From: DAIOFH01 sp036745875 | GTDB lineage: Bacteria; Planctomycetota; SZUA-567 | DNA length: 45,512 nt | NCBI GenBank assembly: GCA_036745875.1 | Contig: DAIOFH010000013.1 | Span: 1-45,512, forward strand | Reading direction: 5' to 3' | Part shown: one piece after another, positions 35,874-44,481 of the stretch | How positions within the stretch are numbered: position 1 is the first letter of the stretch | How the letters are laid out: the number at the start of each line of letters is the position of its first letter | The notes under the pieces: model-generated | What the model was told of the DNA's origin: nothing | Seen by the model: only the letters and a program-made list of their open reading frames with translations | Databases searched by the model: none | Made by a program: the position numbers and the translations under genes

Positions 35874-37082
35874 ATGAAAAATTACGACTGGAAAACGAAA
35901 CGCGAAAACAAGGCTTATCTTGCCCTTGCCGACGGCAGCGTCTTTCACGGCCATTCGGTGGGCGCAAAAATCGACCGCGTCGGCGAAGCAGTGTTCAACA
36001 CCGGCATGACCGGCTACCAGGAAATACTTTCAGACCCTTCCTATGCCGGGCAATTCGTCTGCCTCACCGCGCCGGAGATCGGCAATGCGGGAGTCAATTG
36101 GGAAGACATGGAATCGCGGGATTTCTTCGCGACAGGGCTTCTCATGCACAAGGTCAACCAGCCGTCGAATTGGCGGTCGCAGGAATCCCTGGAAGACGCC
36201 CTGAAAACGCGCGGCTCCCCGGCCCTGGCCGGGCTTGACACCCGCACCCTGACCCGGCTTATCCGCGACAAGGGGGCGCAAAAGGCGTTTCTTTGCGCCA
36301 CGGGCGAAGTGCCGGTCGAAGACGGGGTCGAACGGGCGCGCGCCTGGGAAGGCCTGGAGGGCCAGGATTATGTGAGCAAGGTCACTTGCGACCTGGCTTA
36401 CGATTGGGACGCCGACAATCGCCACGCCGTAACCTATCCCCACCACGACGAGATCCTGCCGCCCGCCGACTACCGCATCATCGCCTATGATTTCGGAATC
36501 AAGTGGAATATCCTCCGCAGCCTTCGCCGCGCAGGATTGAAGGTCGTGGTCGTCCCGGCGAAAACGACCGCCGATGAAGTGTTGGCGATGGAACCGGATG
36601 GCGTGTTTTTGTCGAACGGCCCTGCGGATCCGGCCGCAGTCGGCTATGCGGCGGAAGCGATCAGAAAGCTTCTCGGACGGGTGCCGCTGATGGGCATCTG
36701 CCTCGGCCACCAGCTCCTCGGTCTTGCCCGTGGCGGCAAAACCTACAAGCTGTCTTTCGGCCACCACGGCTGCAATCATCCGGTCAAGGACCTGCGCAAT
36801 GATCGCACCCTCATCACCTCACAGAACCACAATTTCGCGGTAGATGCGGATTCCTTGAAGAATGCCGGTGTTGAAATGACCCACGTCAGTCTCAATGACG
36901 GCTCGCTGGAAGGGTTCCGCTGCGTGGACGCGCCGGCGTTTTCGGTGCAGTTCCACCCCGAGGCCGCACCAGGGCCGTTTGATGCCTTGAGTGTTTTCAC
37001 GAAAATTCTTAAAATGCTCTTACCCTCTTCCCTTTTTGGGGCAAGGGTTAGGGTATGCGGGAAAACAAAAAGGACAGCATAA
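35874..37082 (+). CDS. carA: carbamoyl-phosphate synthase small subunit
   Basis: The glutaminase subunit that frees ammonia from glutamine for CarB. It is 402 residues long. The N-terminal domain has FNTGMTGYQEILSDPSY. The class I amidotransferase triad is Cys in GICLGHQLLG, and His and Glu in VQFHPEAAPGP. The family normally ends about where FTKILKML lies. This protein runs on for about 20 residues (LPSSLFGARVRVCGKTKRTA) encoded by a palindromic stretch, so the original stop may have been lost. ATG 35874 is chosen. A TTG directly before it (35871) would add one residue. It starts 16 bases after carB. Confidence 0.95.
   Translation: MKNYDWKTKRENKAYLALADGSVFHGHSVGAKIDRVGEAVFNTGMTGYQEILSDPSYAGQFVCLTAPEIGNAGVNWEDMESRDFFATGLLMHKVNQPSNWRSQESLEDALKTRGSPALAGLDTRTLTRLIRDKGAQKAFLCATGEVPVEDGVERARAWEGLEGQDYVSKVTCDLAYDWDADNRHAVTYPHHDEILPPADYRIIAYDFGIKWNILRSLRRAGLKVVVVPAKTTADEVLAMEPDGVFLSNGPADPAAVGYAAEAIRKLLGRVPLMGICLGHQLLGLARGGKTYKLSFGHHGCNHPVKDLRNDRTLITSQNHNFAVDADSLKNAGVEMTHVSLNDGSLEGFRCVDAPAFSVQFHPEAAPGPFDALSVFTKILKMLLPSSLFGARVRVCGKTKRTA
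37021..37055. repeat. inverted repeat within the carA 3' end
   Basis: TACCCT (37021-37026) and AGGGTA (37050-37055) close an imperfect palindrome with CCC and GGGG in its centre. It resembles the ACCTCTCCC palindrome before carB. It encodes most of the extra C-terminal residues of CarA. Confidence 0.35.
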
Positions 37083-37101
37083 TAAAGAAATTCACGAACA
37101 T

Positions 37102-37641
37102 TCACTTCGGCGTTACCTTAACCAGGCAATACTCACTCCCCATCTTTATGCTCTGCACAAGTTCCGACTCTACCGGCTGTCCGAAAACATGCTCGAACAA
37201 ACCCCGCGTATAGCCAACCGTGCAGTAACACCAGGTCTTCGTATCCAGATGCTCCACCCCCTGAACCATATAACACTCGCAGGTCAGGAATTTGGTATAG
37301 ATAGCGCCGTCCTCCATATACCAGCCCGCACCGTGGCGATTGACTTTGCCGACGAACTCGGCAAGGCTCGATGACTCGCGATACAAGCCGCGCAGCCATT
37401 GCTTCATCTCAGGCAGTCTGCCCTCTTCGTCGCAGTGGCATCCCATACGGATCGATTTTATCGTCGCTTCGTCGAAGCGCCTTTCAAGGCCATCGCTGAT
37501 CCCGGTGACCCACATGGCTTTTTCAGCATCACCGGCGCCCGCCGACAACGGAGCGGCCCGGCTTATTTCAGCGGCGGCCTCGTCATCGACGAATTTTTGA
37601 ATGTTTCGGTACAGCTTCCCAACCTCGGGGTGGTCGGCCAT
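37102..37641 (-). CDS. conserved-looking cysteine-rich protein of unknown function
   Basis: A 179-residue soluble protein that I cannot name with confidence. The N-terminal half is helical (EVGKLYRNIQKFVDDEAAAE). The second half has evenly spaced cysteines: MGCHCDEEG, FLTCECYMVQGVEH, KTWCYCTVGYTRGLFE and SEYCLVKV. The pattern suggests metal binding or a redox role. The GYTRGLFEHVFG block looks like a family motif and reminds me of DUF6144-type proteins, a weak recollection. GGAGG lies about 10 bases before the ATG. It starts 21 bases after the rpe stop on the same strand, so the two are likely cotranscribed. Confidence 0.7.
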   Translation of the reverse strand: MADHPEVGKLYRNIQKFVDDEAAAEISRAAPLSAGAGDAEKAMWVTGISDGLERRFDEATIKSIRMGCHCDEEGRLPEMKQWLRGLYRESSSLAEFVGKVNRHGAGWYMEDGAIYTKFLTCECYMVQGVEHLDTKTWCYCTVGYTRGLFEHVFGQPVESELVQSIKMGSEYCLVKVTPK

Positions 37642-37662
37642 GGAGTCATGTCCTCCAACTGG

Positions 37663-38322
37663 TTATTCCCCCCGCATCGCCCTGATGGCGGCGGCCGGAT
37701 CGGCAGCGCCGAAAATAGCGGTGCCGCCAACCAGGAGATCGGCTCCGGCATCGATGATTTCCTTGGCGTTCTTGACGCCAACGCCGCCGTCGACCTCCAC
37801 CTCGGCCGCATCCCGGCCTTCGGCGTCGAGAAGGGTGCGCACCTTGCTGATCCGTTCCAGGGATTCCGGGATAAAGGATTGCCCGCCAAACCCGGGAAAT
37901 ACGGACATTATAAGGAGGCGGTCGACTTTAGCCAGCTTCCCCTGGAGCTTTTCCACCGGCATATCGGGATTGAGGGACAGGCCACGGGTCAAGCCGAGGG
38001 AGCCGATTTCATCAAGTATTTCTTCCGGGTCGGGGAAAATTTCCAGATGCACAGTCAGACCGTCCGCGCCCGCATCCTTGTACACCTTGAGGTATTTCTG
38101 CGGATTGTCCATCATGAGATGGACGTCGAAATGCAGTTTGGTGACCTTGCGGACGCATTCTATGATCCCCGGTCCCATCGAAAGGTTGGGGACGAAATGC
38201 GCGTCCATGATATCGATGTGGATGATATCCGCACCCGCATCCTCGACTTTGCGGATTTCGTCGGCGAGACGGCAAAAATCGGCGGCAAGAATGGACGGTG
38301 CGACTTTGATTGTGCGTTTCAT
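37663..38322 (-). CDS. rpe: ribulose-phosphate 3-epimerase
   Basis: Interconverts ribulose 5-phosphate and xylulose 5-phosphate in the pentose phosphate pathway. It is 219 residues long, a normal size. Motifs: KVAPSILAADFCRLADEI at the start, HIDIMDAHFVPNLSMGP (metal-binding His and Asp), FDVHLMMDNP, MSVFPGFGGQSF, EVDGGVGVKNA and the phosphate-binding GGTAIFGA. ATG 38322 (MKRTIKV) has GAGGGAAC upstream. The frame is open to 38421 but that part is not family-like. Its promoter should lie in the divergent gap 38323-38578. I could not place it. Confidence 0.95.
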   Translation of the reverse strand: MKRTIKVAPSILAADFCRLADEIRKVEDAGADIIHIDIMDAHFVPNLSMGPGIIECVRKVTKLHFDVHLMMDNPQKYLKVYKDAGADGLTVHLEIFPDPEEILDEIGSLGLTRGLSLNPDMPVEKLQGKLAKVDRLLIMSVFPGFGGQSFIPESLERISKVRTLLDAEGRDAAEVEVDGGVGVKNAKEIIDAGADLLVGGTAIFGAADPAAAIRAMRGE

Positions 38323-38494
38323 TGTGTTCCCTCGGTAAAATAATCGGTGAAAGTACGGCAAAAAAGCGGTTTCCCTCCCGCAACCACAGGTGTCCCATGA
38401 TAGCCGATACAGCCTCCGCATGCAACTCCCCAGGCAGAAGCCGCCCCCTTTTCGCCCTCGGCTCCGAAACGGCCGGGGAATAAGGCTTGTCTCC

Positions 38495-38522
38495 TTGACT
38501 GTAGCATGTTTTTCCCTAACAT
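38495..38522 (+). promoter_or_regulatory. candidate sigma-70 promoter for purH-type gene
   Basis: TTGACT (38495-38500) and TAACAT (38517-38522) are 16 bases apart, leaving a leader of about 50 bases before the ATG at 38579. The rest of 38323-38494 holds GC-rich inverted stretches and nothing that I can name. Confidence 0.45.
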
Positions 38523-38578
38523 TAAGTGTTTGTGCACCTCCTGCTTTCTACTATGGAACTATTAAGGAACCGCCGCCA

Positions 38579-39862
38579 ATGCCAGACATCAAGGCCATGT
38601 ACAAAACGGTTATGGACGACCACTTCCCCGACGACCTCACCATCACCTTCGGGGATCAGAAGCTCATATATAAAAAACGCGTCTGGACCATCGACGACAA
38701 TGGCGAAATGCTTAAAAAGGGTCTGCGTTACGGTGAAAACCCGGGACAGGAAGCGGCCCTTTACGAACTGGTATCCGGCAACCTCAGCCTTGGCGACTGC
38801 GCTTTCATCTCCCCCGGCAAAGGGCTTGTCGCCTGCCTTTCCGAGGAAGGCATGCTCCAGTTCGGCAAGCACCCCGGAAAAACAAACCTTACCGATGTCG
38901 ACAGCGCACTGAACGTCCTGCGCTATCTGGACGAGCGCCCGGCCACCCTCATAATGAAGCACAACAACCCGTCAGGCGCAAGTTACGGCGCGAGCGCGGC
39001 CGAAGCCTATGACAAAGCGAACGCCGCCGACCGCCTCGCGGCTTTCGGCGGAGCGGCGGTCTTCAACGTCAAGGTCGACACGGAAGCGGCAAAACTGTTG
39101 GCGGCGAACTATCTCGAAGTCGTCGCCGCACCTGACTTCGACGGCGCGGCCCTGGACATCTTCAAAACCAAGAAAAACCTTCGGGTCGTCAAGATCAACC
39201 GCCTAGACCGCATTCGCGACTATGCGACCGAACGCTTTGTCGACTTCAAGTCCCTTATTGACGGCGGCCTGGTCGTACAGCAGTCCCAACTGAACCGTAT
39301 TCGTACGACCGCCGACTTCCTTCCCGCGACCTGGACTGGGAAAGACGGTTCAACCGTTACGGTCAAGCGCCAACCGACGGAAAAGGAAAAAGCGGACCTC
39401 CTGTTCGGCTGGCAGGTAGAACAGGGAGTGACCTCCAATTCCGTATTGTTTGTCAAGGACGAGACAACCGTAGCCATCGGCGCGGGCGAACAGGACCGGG
39501 TCGGCGTGGCGGAAATCGCAATCTTCAAGGCATACAAGAAGAAAGCCGACGATATCGCCTTCCGCAAACACGGCTGCCTTTTCTTCGAAGTCGAACTCAA
39601 GGAAAAGGACGGCAGCCTCCCCGCCGGAACCGCCGGGGCAATCAGGGAAGAGGCATTCGCCTTAAAGGGCGGGCTCGACGGCGCGTCGGCCGTCTCCGAC
39701 GCTTTTTTCCCGAAGCGCGACGGCATCGACGCCATTGCCAGCCATGGCGTCAAGGCGGTCATCCACCCTGGCGGCTCAATCGCCGACAAGGAGATTATCG
39801 CCGCCGCCAACGAACACGGCATGGCAATGGTATTTACTGGGCAACGCGCATTCAAACACTAA
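38579..39862 (+). CDS. purH: AICAR transformylase (PurH C-terminal domain type, stand-alone)
   Basis: A 427-residue protein equivalent to the formyltransferase domain of PurH, which adds a formyl group to AICAR late in purine synthesis. Motifs: RYGENPGQEAALY, IMKHNNPSGASYG (the Lys-His pair of the active site), AFGGAAVFN, SNSVLFVKD and the end GVKAVIHPGGSIADKEII with MVFTGQRAFKH. The N-terminal MGS-type IMP cyclohydrolase domain of ordinary PurH (about 520 residues in all) is absent. It is replaced by about 50 residues (MPDIKAMYKTVMDDHFP). IMP ring closure must then be done by another protein. ATG 38579 follows AAGGAACC. The frame is open to 38390. Confidence 0.9.
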   Translation: MPDIKAMYKTVMDDHFPDDLTITFGDQKLIYKKRVWTIDDNGEMLKKGLRYGENPGQEAALYELVSGNLSLGDCAFISPGKGLVACLSEEGMLQFGKHPGKTNLTDVDSALNVLRYLDERPATLIMKHNNPSGASYGASAAEAYDKANAADRLAAFGGAAVFNVKVDTEAAKLLAANYLEVVAAPDFDGAALDIFKTKKNLRVVKINRLDRIRDYATERFVDFKSLIDGGLVVQQSQLNRIRTTADFLPATWTGKDGSTVTVKRQPTEKEKADLLFGWQVEQGVTSNSVLFVKDETTVAIGAGEQDRVGVAEIAIFKAYKKKADDIAFRKHGCLFFEVELKEKDGSLPAGTAGAIREEAFALKGGLDGASAVSDAFFPKRDGIDAIASHGVKAVIHPGGSIADKEIIAAANEHGMAMVFTGQRAFKH

Positions 39863-39876
39863 GCGCTCAAAAAACA

Positions 39877-39983
39877 TTGGCGCATTTTCGGAAATGATAG
39901 GCACCCTGTTGCGTTTTTCGGCACAGTTGCAGCAAGCCAAAATGCGCAACGGAAGGCCTACTTTTTCAGAAAATGCTATTAGG
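39877..39983 (+). repeat. palindromic intergenic repeat, copy 1
   Basis: About 107 bases that fold into one long imperfect hairpin: GGCGCATTTTCGGAAATGAT at the left is complementary to the right end, and TGTTGCGTTTTT pairs with AAAATGCGCAACG inside. It matches the reverse complement of the copy at 42065 and the direct strand of the copy at 44361. Its last bases (AGG) form part of the AGGAG ribosome site of the gene at 39992. Confidence 0.75.
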
Positions 39984-39991
39984 AGTCTTGG

Positions 39992-41950
39992 ATGAACAAA
40001 GACGAGGCGAACCGTCAGGATAAAAGCCGCAAGCCCGCTCCGCACATTTCCATGGAACTCAAGGCGGACAGCGCCAGGGTGACGAACCTCCAGATGGAAG
40101 GCAGTAGGCTCATCCTCACTATAGAAGCCGAACTGTCGGAAAGCCAGGTCAAGGCCGCCGATCCGGGACCGGAACAGCTGGCCGCGTCCACCACAGTGGC
40201 CATGCCCGCGATCTTGCAGGAATCGGATACTGAGGAAACGCCCATTTCGGAAAGCGGCGGCACCAGCTCCGCGATCGAGGACGAACTGGACGATCCAGGA
40301 AGCGACGAACCGGCGGTGTTTTCGCTCCCGGACGCCGTCGCCGCCGGCCTGGACGATGAGCAGGAACTTGCCAGTGAAGCATTGGAGGAAAAAATCCTTG
40401 AAGAGGTATTCTCCGTCGGCGCGGACAAGGACACGGTGGAAACGATCAACCCCCTGTCCTACTCCGGAAGCGCGGTAGCGCCTTCATCCTACGGCATCCG
40501 CCCGCCCGAGCATGAAACGAAGCAGGAAGCTTTCGACCCACTGCACGCCTTTACCGAAGCTCCTGTCGATGGCGGCAAAAAAAAGTCGCCGCTGGAAGAA
40601 ACGACCGTGGTGGAAAAACCGGCGGCGCTTGAGGATAGTATTTCCTACGAACGGCTAGAGGACGAAATACGCAAGGTAAAAGGCAGGGAAACGTCGGTAC
40701 AGTACAAGCGTCCCTATTCCGAGGAAATAGCCACTAAGGAAAAAGCCACGGACGAATCCTCCATTTTCCTCGGCAAACAGGCGGACGACACCGTCCCCCT
40801 GCCCCCTCCTTCGGCGGTCATCACGGCGGCTGAAGTCGACGAGGATGAGGACACGCTGGCTGCAATCAAGCCCGACGCCTATTCCGAAGTACTGGCTGCC
40901 GAACAATCGGAAAAAGCCAGGGTCGAGCGCGATCAATACAACACGGAGACGGGACCTCTGCCGTTTTATGCAGCGCATATGCAATCTTCCGCCAGGGACG
41001 ATCAGGGCGAGGTGAACGAAGACCTCGACACCGCCACCCAGCAGATATCCTACCAGAACATGTCGGAACAGGACAAAGACGCCACCTACAACCAAAACTC
41101 CCTCGAAGAAGAAGAGGAGCAGCTTCGCCTGGAGGCGGAAGACAGATCCACGGAGCACCTCCTGTACGGCCAAGAGCAAAATATCGCAGCAGCGGTCGAA
41201 GAGCAACCCGAACCCCTTGAGGAAAAGCAGGAACAGAAGAACGAGGATTCGTCCGTGTTCGAGTTCGACGAGAATCTGGCCGAATACCCCGCTGAAAATT
41301 CCGAGGCGCAGCAAATAGCGGATGCACCCGGCGAAAGCGCAGAAAAAGTCCTTACAGTGGCTCCGGAAGACCTCGACGACGACATACCGGTTCTCTCGGA
41401 AGAGAGCAGCGCCTTTGGCGGCGAGCGCCACGGCGAGCCGCTGCCGTCCATGAATTTCGGATTCGATCCCATTCCCGTTCCGGCGGCGCAGGAAAAGCCC
41501 GCAGAGGAGGAGCCTGTCGCCGAGCCGCTGCAGGAACAGGAAGAGGACAATATTGCCGGGGAGGACGCACCTGCCGCATTATCGGAAGAATCCGCAATCC
41601 CGTCCGAATCACCACCGGAACCGGTCGCTCCAGAGGCGGAACCTCAGCCTCTGGACACACCCGCCGCCGAGGAACAGCCGCCATCCGACAGCGGCGACCG
41701 GGCGGAAGGCCCCGCTGCCGCAGATTCGGCAACACCGCCCTGCGCTCAGCCCGCCCAGGAGGGCGAGAGCGGCGGCCCGACACTCAATACCGGCGAACCG
41801 CCGCGCACGCCGACCGGAGGAACGACAGTCCTTATCCGCTACACCTGCCCCAAATGCAAAACCCAGGGCATGCAGGCGGTCGACAAGGTTGGCACGGTCG
41901 TCAACTGCACCAACTGCGGCAAGGCAATGCGCCTAGTGATGAAAAAATAG
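39992..41950 (+). CDS. large acidic low-complexity protein with C-terminal zinc ribbon
   Basis: A 652-residue protein that I do not recognise. It has no signal peptide and no membrane span. Residues 1-50 are ordered-looking and contain a short strand-rich piece (VTNLQMEGSRLILTIEAEL). Residues 50 to about 610 are mostly Glu, Asp, Ala, Pro and Ser, without clear repeats. The last 40 residues form a zinc ribbon, YTCPKCKTQGMQAVDKVG then VVNCTNCGKAM, with four cysteines in two CxxC pairs. The shape is like a flexible adaptor carrying a nucleic-acid- or protein-binding tip. AGGAG, donated by the repeat before it, lies 6 bases from the ATG. It stands alone between repeats. Confidence 0.75.
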   Translation: MNKDEANRQDKSRKPAPHISMELKADSARVTNLQMEGSRLILTIEAELSESQVKAADPGPEQLAASTTVAMPAILQESDTEETPISESGGTSSAIEDELDDPGSDEPAVFSLPDAVAAGLDDEQELASEALEEKILEEVFSVGADKDTVETINPLSYSGSAVAPSSYGIRPPEHETKQEAFDPLHAFTEAPVDGGKKKSPLEETTVVEKPAALEDSISYERLEDEIRKVKGRETSVQYKRPYSEEIATKEKATDESSIFLGKQADDTVPLPPPSAVITAAEVDEDEDTLAAIKPDAYSEVLAAEQSEKARVERDQYNTETGPLPFYAAHMQSSARDDQGEVNEDLDTATQQISYQNMSEQDKDATYNQNSLEEEEEQLRLEAEDRSTEHLLYGQEQNIAAAVEEQPEPLEEKQEQKNEDSSVFEFDENLAEYPAENSEAQQIADAPGESAEKVLTVAPEDLDDDIPVLSEESSAFGGERHGEPLPSMNFGFDPIPVPAAQEKPAEEEPVAEPLQEQEEDNIAGEDAPAALSEESAIPSESPPEPVAPEAEPQPLDTPAAEEQPPSDSGDRAEGPAAADSATPPCAQPAQEGESGGPTLNTGEPPRTPTGGTTVLIRYTCPKCKTQGMQAVDKVGTVVNCTNCGKAMRLVMKK

Positions 41951-42064
41951 GCGGGAAAGCACTTGCTCTTGCCAACATGCGTCAGGTTGTGGATAATTGT
42001 CCGTCTGTTTGGCATATGTGAAATTTACACAAAAACGGCTTTCGCAAACCGGCGAAAAGGCCTA

Positions 42065-42170
42065 TATAGTGTTTTCTGAGAAAGTTGATCCTTCCGTTGC
42101 GCGTTTTGGCTTGGTACAATTGTGTAGGAAAACGCAACAGAGGGCCGATCATTTCTGAAAACGCGCTAGG
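42065..42170 (-). repeat. palindromic intergenic repeat, copy 2 (inverted)
   Basis: About 106 bases. The reverse complement aligns base for base over most of its length with the copy at 39877. The ends TAGTGTTTTCTGAG and CTGAAAACGCGCTA pair. The AGG at its right end begins the ribosome site (AGGA, 42168-42171) of the gene at 42183. The A+T-rich stretch 41951-42064 in front may hold a promoter (TATATA at 42063-42068), which I cannot confirm. Confidence 0.75.
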
Positions 42171-42182
42171 ATTATAGAGTAC

Positions 42183-43373
42183 ATGCAAAATCGATATTTC
42201 AAGCCACGCCTCTCCACCTGGCTGCCTTTCGGCTTGAGGCGGCTGGATACGTATTTTTCAAAAGCGTATATCAAAATCCTCATACTGATCCTGGCCGCCA
42301 TGGCCATGCTCATAGCCATCGGGGATATCTTCCAGCGTTTTGACGATTTCGTCGTCTATGCGAGGAACAACGAGCTGGACCTGGCGCAAACAAGTTCGCT
42401 GTTCATCAGGTATTATGTCGCATTTATCCCACACCTGATTTTTCAGTACATGTTCCCCCTGTCGATTTTGCTCGCGGGCGCCATAACCGCGACTTCCGCC
42501 TATATGGGACCAAGGGGCAACAACGAATACACGGTAATCCGCTCGGTCGGCATACCGGTGCGGCGCGCCCTGATGCCTTTGATATTCCCCGCCCTTTTCG
42601 TCGTGATCCTCTTCCAGGCCGGGCGCGATTATTTCCTGCCGCACTTGGTTCGGGAAAGGAGCGCCATCTACAACCAGCTGCGCGAGCGTTCGACCGACCC
42701 GGTGAATATCTCGATGATCCACGGCGACGAATTCCAGACCGTCGCCATTGGCTGGTTTTCTCCCGAAGGCATTGCCCACAACATGATACTGGAAGTGCGC
42801 AACCTCGACAGATACCAGCGCGCCAACGCGGCCGAGGGGGACAACGATTTTGTCGCCTTCCATGCGGTACAGGCGCGGCTTGAACCGGTCCCGGGCGGCG
42901 AGGGCTATCAGTGGCAGCCTTTAGCAGGCGCGGAGGCGCAGTTGTTTACGCGCTTCTCGCGGCGTTCGGCCGAATGGACTCAACCCATCCGCACCAGCCT
43001 GACTCCCGCCATGATCGAGCGCCAGACCCAGGGTGACGCCGTCTGCACCTGGCGAGAACTGCTATCGATGCAGGCCGACAACTCCAGCGCGCGGGTCGAA
43101 CTGCATTGGCGGCTTTCCGAGCCGATCGCCTGCGGCATTCTTCTCCTCTGGGGACTTGGCGTCCTGGTAGGCCGGATGCTCAGGGGGAAAGGTTCCGGCT
43201 ATATCCAGGCAGTCGCCATTTCCATTCTTGCGACCGGATTGTTCAATGCGGTGCGCCTGTTTGGCGTGTCATTATGGGAAAACGGCGTTCTGACGCCGTC
43301 TGAAGCGGTTTGGCTGCCCCTGGCGCTGGCCGCGCTTGTCAGCATTCCCATTGTCTACTGGATGGAAAGATAA
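42183..43373 (+). CDS. LptF/LptG (YjgP/YjgQ) family permease
   Basis: A 396-residue inner-membrane protein of the family that, with LptB, pulls lipopolysaccharide out of the membrane towards the outer leaflet. The first span follows LDTYFSKAYIKILILILAAMAM at about residues 20-45. More spans lie at about 75-110 and 125-150, then a periplasmic beta-jellyroll-like domain (about 165-305), then three spans at the end (ILLLWGLGVLVG, YIQAVAISILATGLFN, WLPLALAALVSIPIVYW). This is the expected LptF/G order. Only one such gene is here, so I do not choose between LptF and LptG. It implies an outer membrane. ATG 42183 follows a weak AGGA. Confidence 0.87.
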   Translation: MQNRYFKPRLSTWLPFGLRRLDTYFSKAYIKILILILAAMAMLIAIGDIFQRFDDFVVYARNNELDLAQTSSLFIRYYVAFIPHLIFQYMFPLSILLAGAITATSAYMGPRGNNEYTVIRSVGIPVRRALMPLIFPALFVVILFQAGRDYFLPHLVRERSAIYNQLRERSTDPVNISMIHGDEFQTVAIGWFSPEGIAHNMILEVRNLDRYQRANAAEGDNDFVAFHAVQARLEPVPGGEGYQWQPLAGAEAQLFTRFSRRSAEWTQPIRTSLTPAMIERQTQGDAVCTWRELLSMQADNSSARVELHWRLSEPIACGILLLWGLGVLVGRMLRGKGSGYIQAVAISILATGLFNAVRLFGVSLWENGVLTPSEAVWLPLALAALVSIPIVYWMER

Positions 43374-43508
43374 ACCCGTCCAGGATACAAACCGGATATT
43401 GACAATCACGACAGTTACAACGATAATCAGTAGGATCTTTATCACATTTACCCCCGCCATCCCCAGGAACGGCTGATCCTGGCTGAAGGCGGTACCCGAG
43501 GCCATACT

Positions 43509-44240
43509 ATGGGCGCGACCAACAACCTTTTCTTTGACCATGCCTTGGCCCTTCTCGAAGAACGCCGCTACCTCGAAGCGGTGGAGGCCTTCTCCGAGTT
43601 GGCAACGATATCCCCTGATTTCCCAGGAGTTTATGGCAACAGAGGACTCGCCTACCTCAATCTTGGTTATCGGGACGAAGCCAAAAAAGACTTTGAAATG
43701 GTTTTGGAGCTCGATCCCGAGGATGCCATGGGCCACGCGATGCTGGCGGAACTGGCGCGCTACCACGGCGGGCTGGAGGAATCCCTGAGCCACGCGGTGG
43801 AAGCCATGGAGCTTGATGAAAACGAACCCCAATCGCATTTTGTGCGGGGCTGGCTTTTCGCCAGGGCCGGGCAGTACTGCGAGGCGACCGAGGACCTGGC
43901 CCGCTTCATGGATCTTACGGACGAATCCAGCGACGTCCTTGACCTTTACGAAGCCTGTCTGATTTTGGCCGAGGAAAATCCCAAGGATGATTATGGCGAC
44001 TGCATAGCTGACCGCGAAGCGGAAGACGCCTATCTCGGTAAAAGGGGCTGGTCCTTCGACATGCGACCGAATCCCGATTACGAAGCGCAAGGACATTCCT
44101 GCGCCTACGCCCATTGCATCCGCAATTCCGCCCCGATGTCCGCAGAGACTGCCGACGGCTGCCCGATTTTCGGCTATGCCTGTCCGGGACAGCGCGAACA
44201 AGTTGCGTGGTGCAGGGAAAATCCCCAGAACAATGATTAA
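43509..44240 (+). CDS. tetratricopeptide repeat protein
   Basis: A 243-residue protein with four TPR-like helix pairs over residues 1-150 (ALALLEERRYLEAVEAFSEL, GNRGLAYLNLGYRDEAKKDF, AMLAELARYHGGLEESLSHA, RGWLFARAGQYCEATEDLA). TPRs bind other proteins. The last 70 residues are different and hold six cysteines (DCIADRE, SCAYAHCIRN, GCPIFGYACPG, WCREN), perhaps a metal site. No signal peptide. GAGG lies about 9 bases before the ATG. In the gap 43374-43508 there is a CCAGGA/TCCTGG hairpin (43463-43482). The function is unknown. Confidence 0.82.
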   Translation: MGATNNLFFDHALALLEERRYLEAVEAFSELATISPDFPGVYGNRGLAYLNLGYRDEAKKDFEMVLELDPEDAMGHAMLAELARYHGGLEESLSHAVEAMELDENEPQSHFVRGWLFARAGQYCEATEDLARFMDLTDESSDVLDLYEACLILAEENPKDDYGDCIADREAEDAYLGKRGWSFDMRPNPDYEAQGHSCAYAHCIRNSAPMSAETADGCPIFGYACPGQREQVAWCRENPQNND

Positions 44241-44360
44241 TTAGCCATTTACAACGCCGCCTCTACAGGTACAATATGGCGGTGAGGATTTTGTTTTATC
44301 ATCTTATGCAGTGCGAGCAATGAAACCGCCGTTATCAATGGCGGTTTGTGATTTGTTTGA

Positions 44361-44470
44361 ATAGCGCGTTTTCGAAAATGACAGGCTACTCCTGTTGCGT
44401 TTTCGGGCACAACTGTCCCGACCAAAACGCAGAATGGGCAGACCGGCCTCTTCTAAAAACGCAATAGAGG
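44361..44470 (+). repeat. palindromic intergenic repeat, copy 3
   Basis: About 110 bases in the same orientation as the copy at 39877, with the same blocks in order: GCGCGTTTTCGAAAATGA, CCTGTTGCGTTTTCGG, CCAAAACGCA and the closing AAAAACGCAATAGAGG. Ends and middle pair to form one long hairpin. The closing AGAGG lies within the ribosome site of the next gene. Confidence 0.75.
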
Positions 44471-44481
44471 AAAGGAACACC

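Noticed and set aside
43374..43508. Minus-strand small membrane peptide (a hydrophobic run near 43380-43460)
   Set aside because: The frame continues through the end of the permease gene and into the TPR gene as antisense, with no good ribosome site. It is likely chance.
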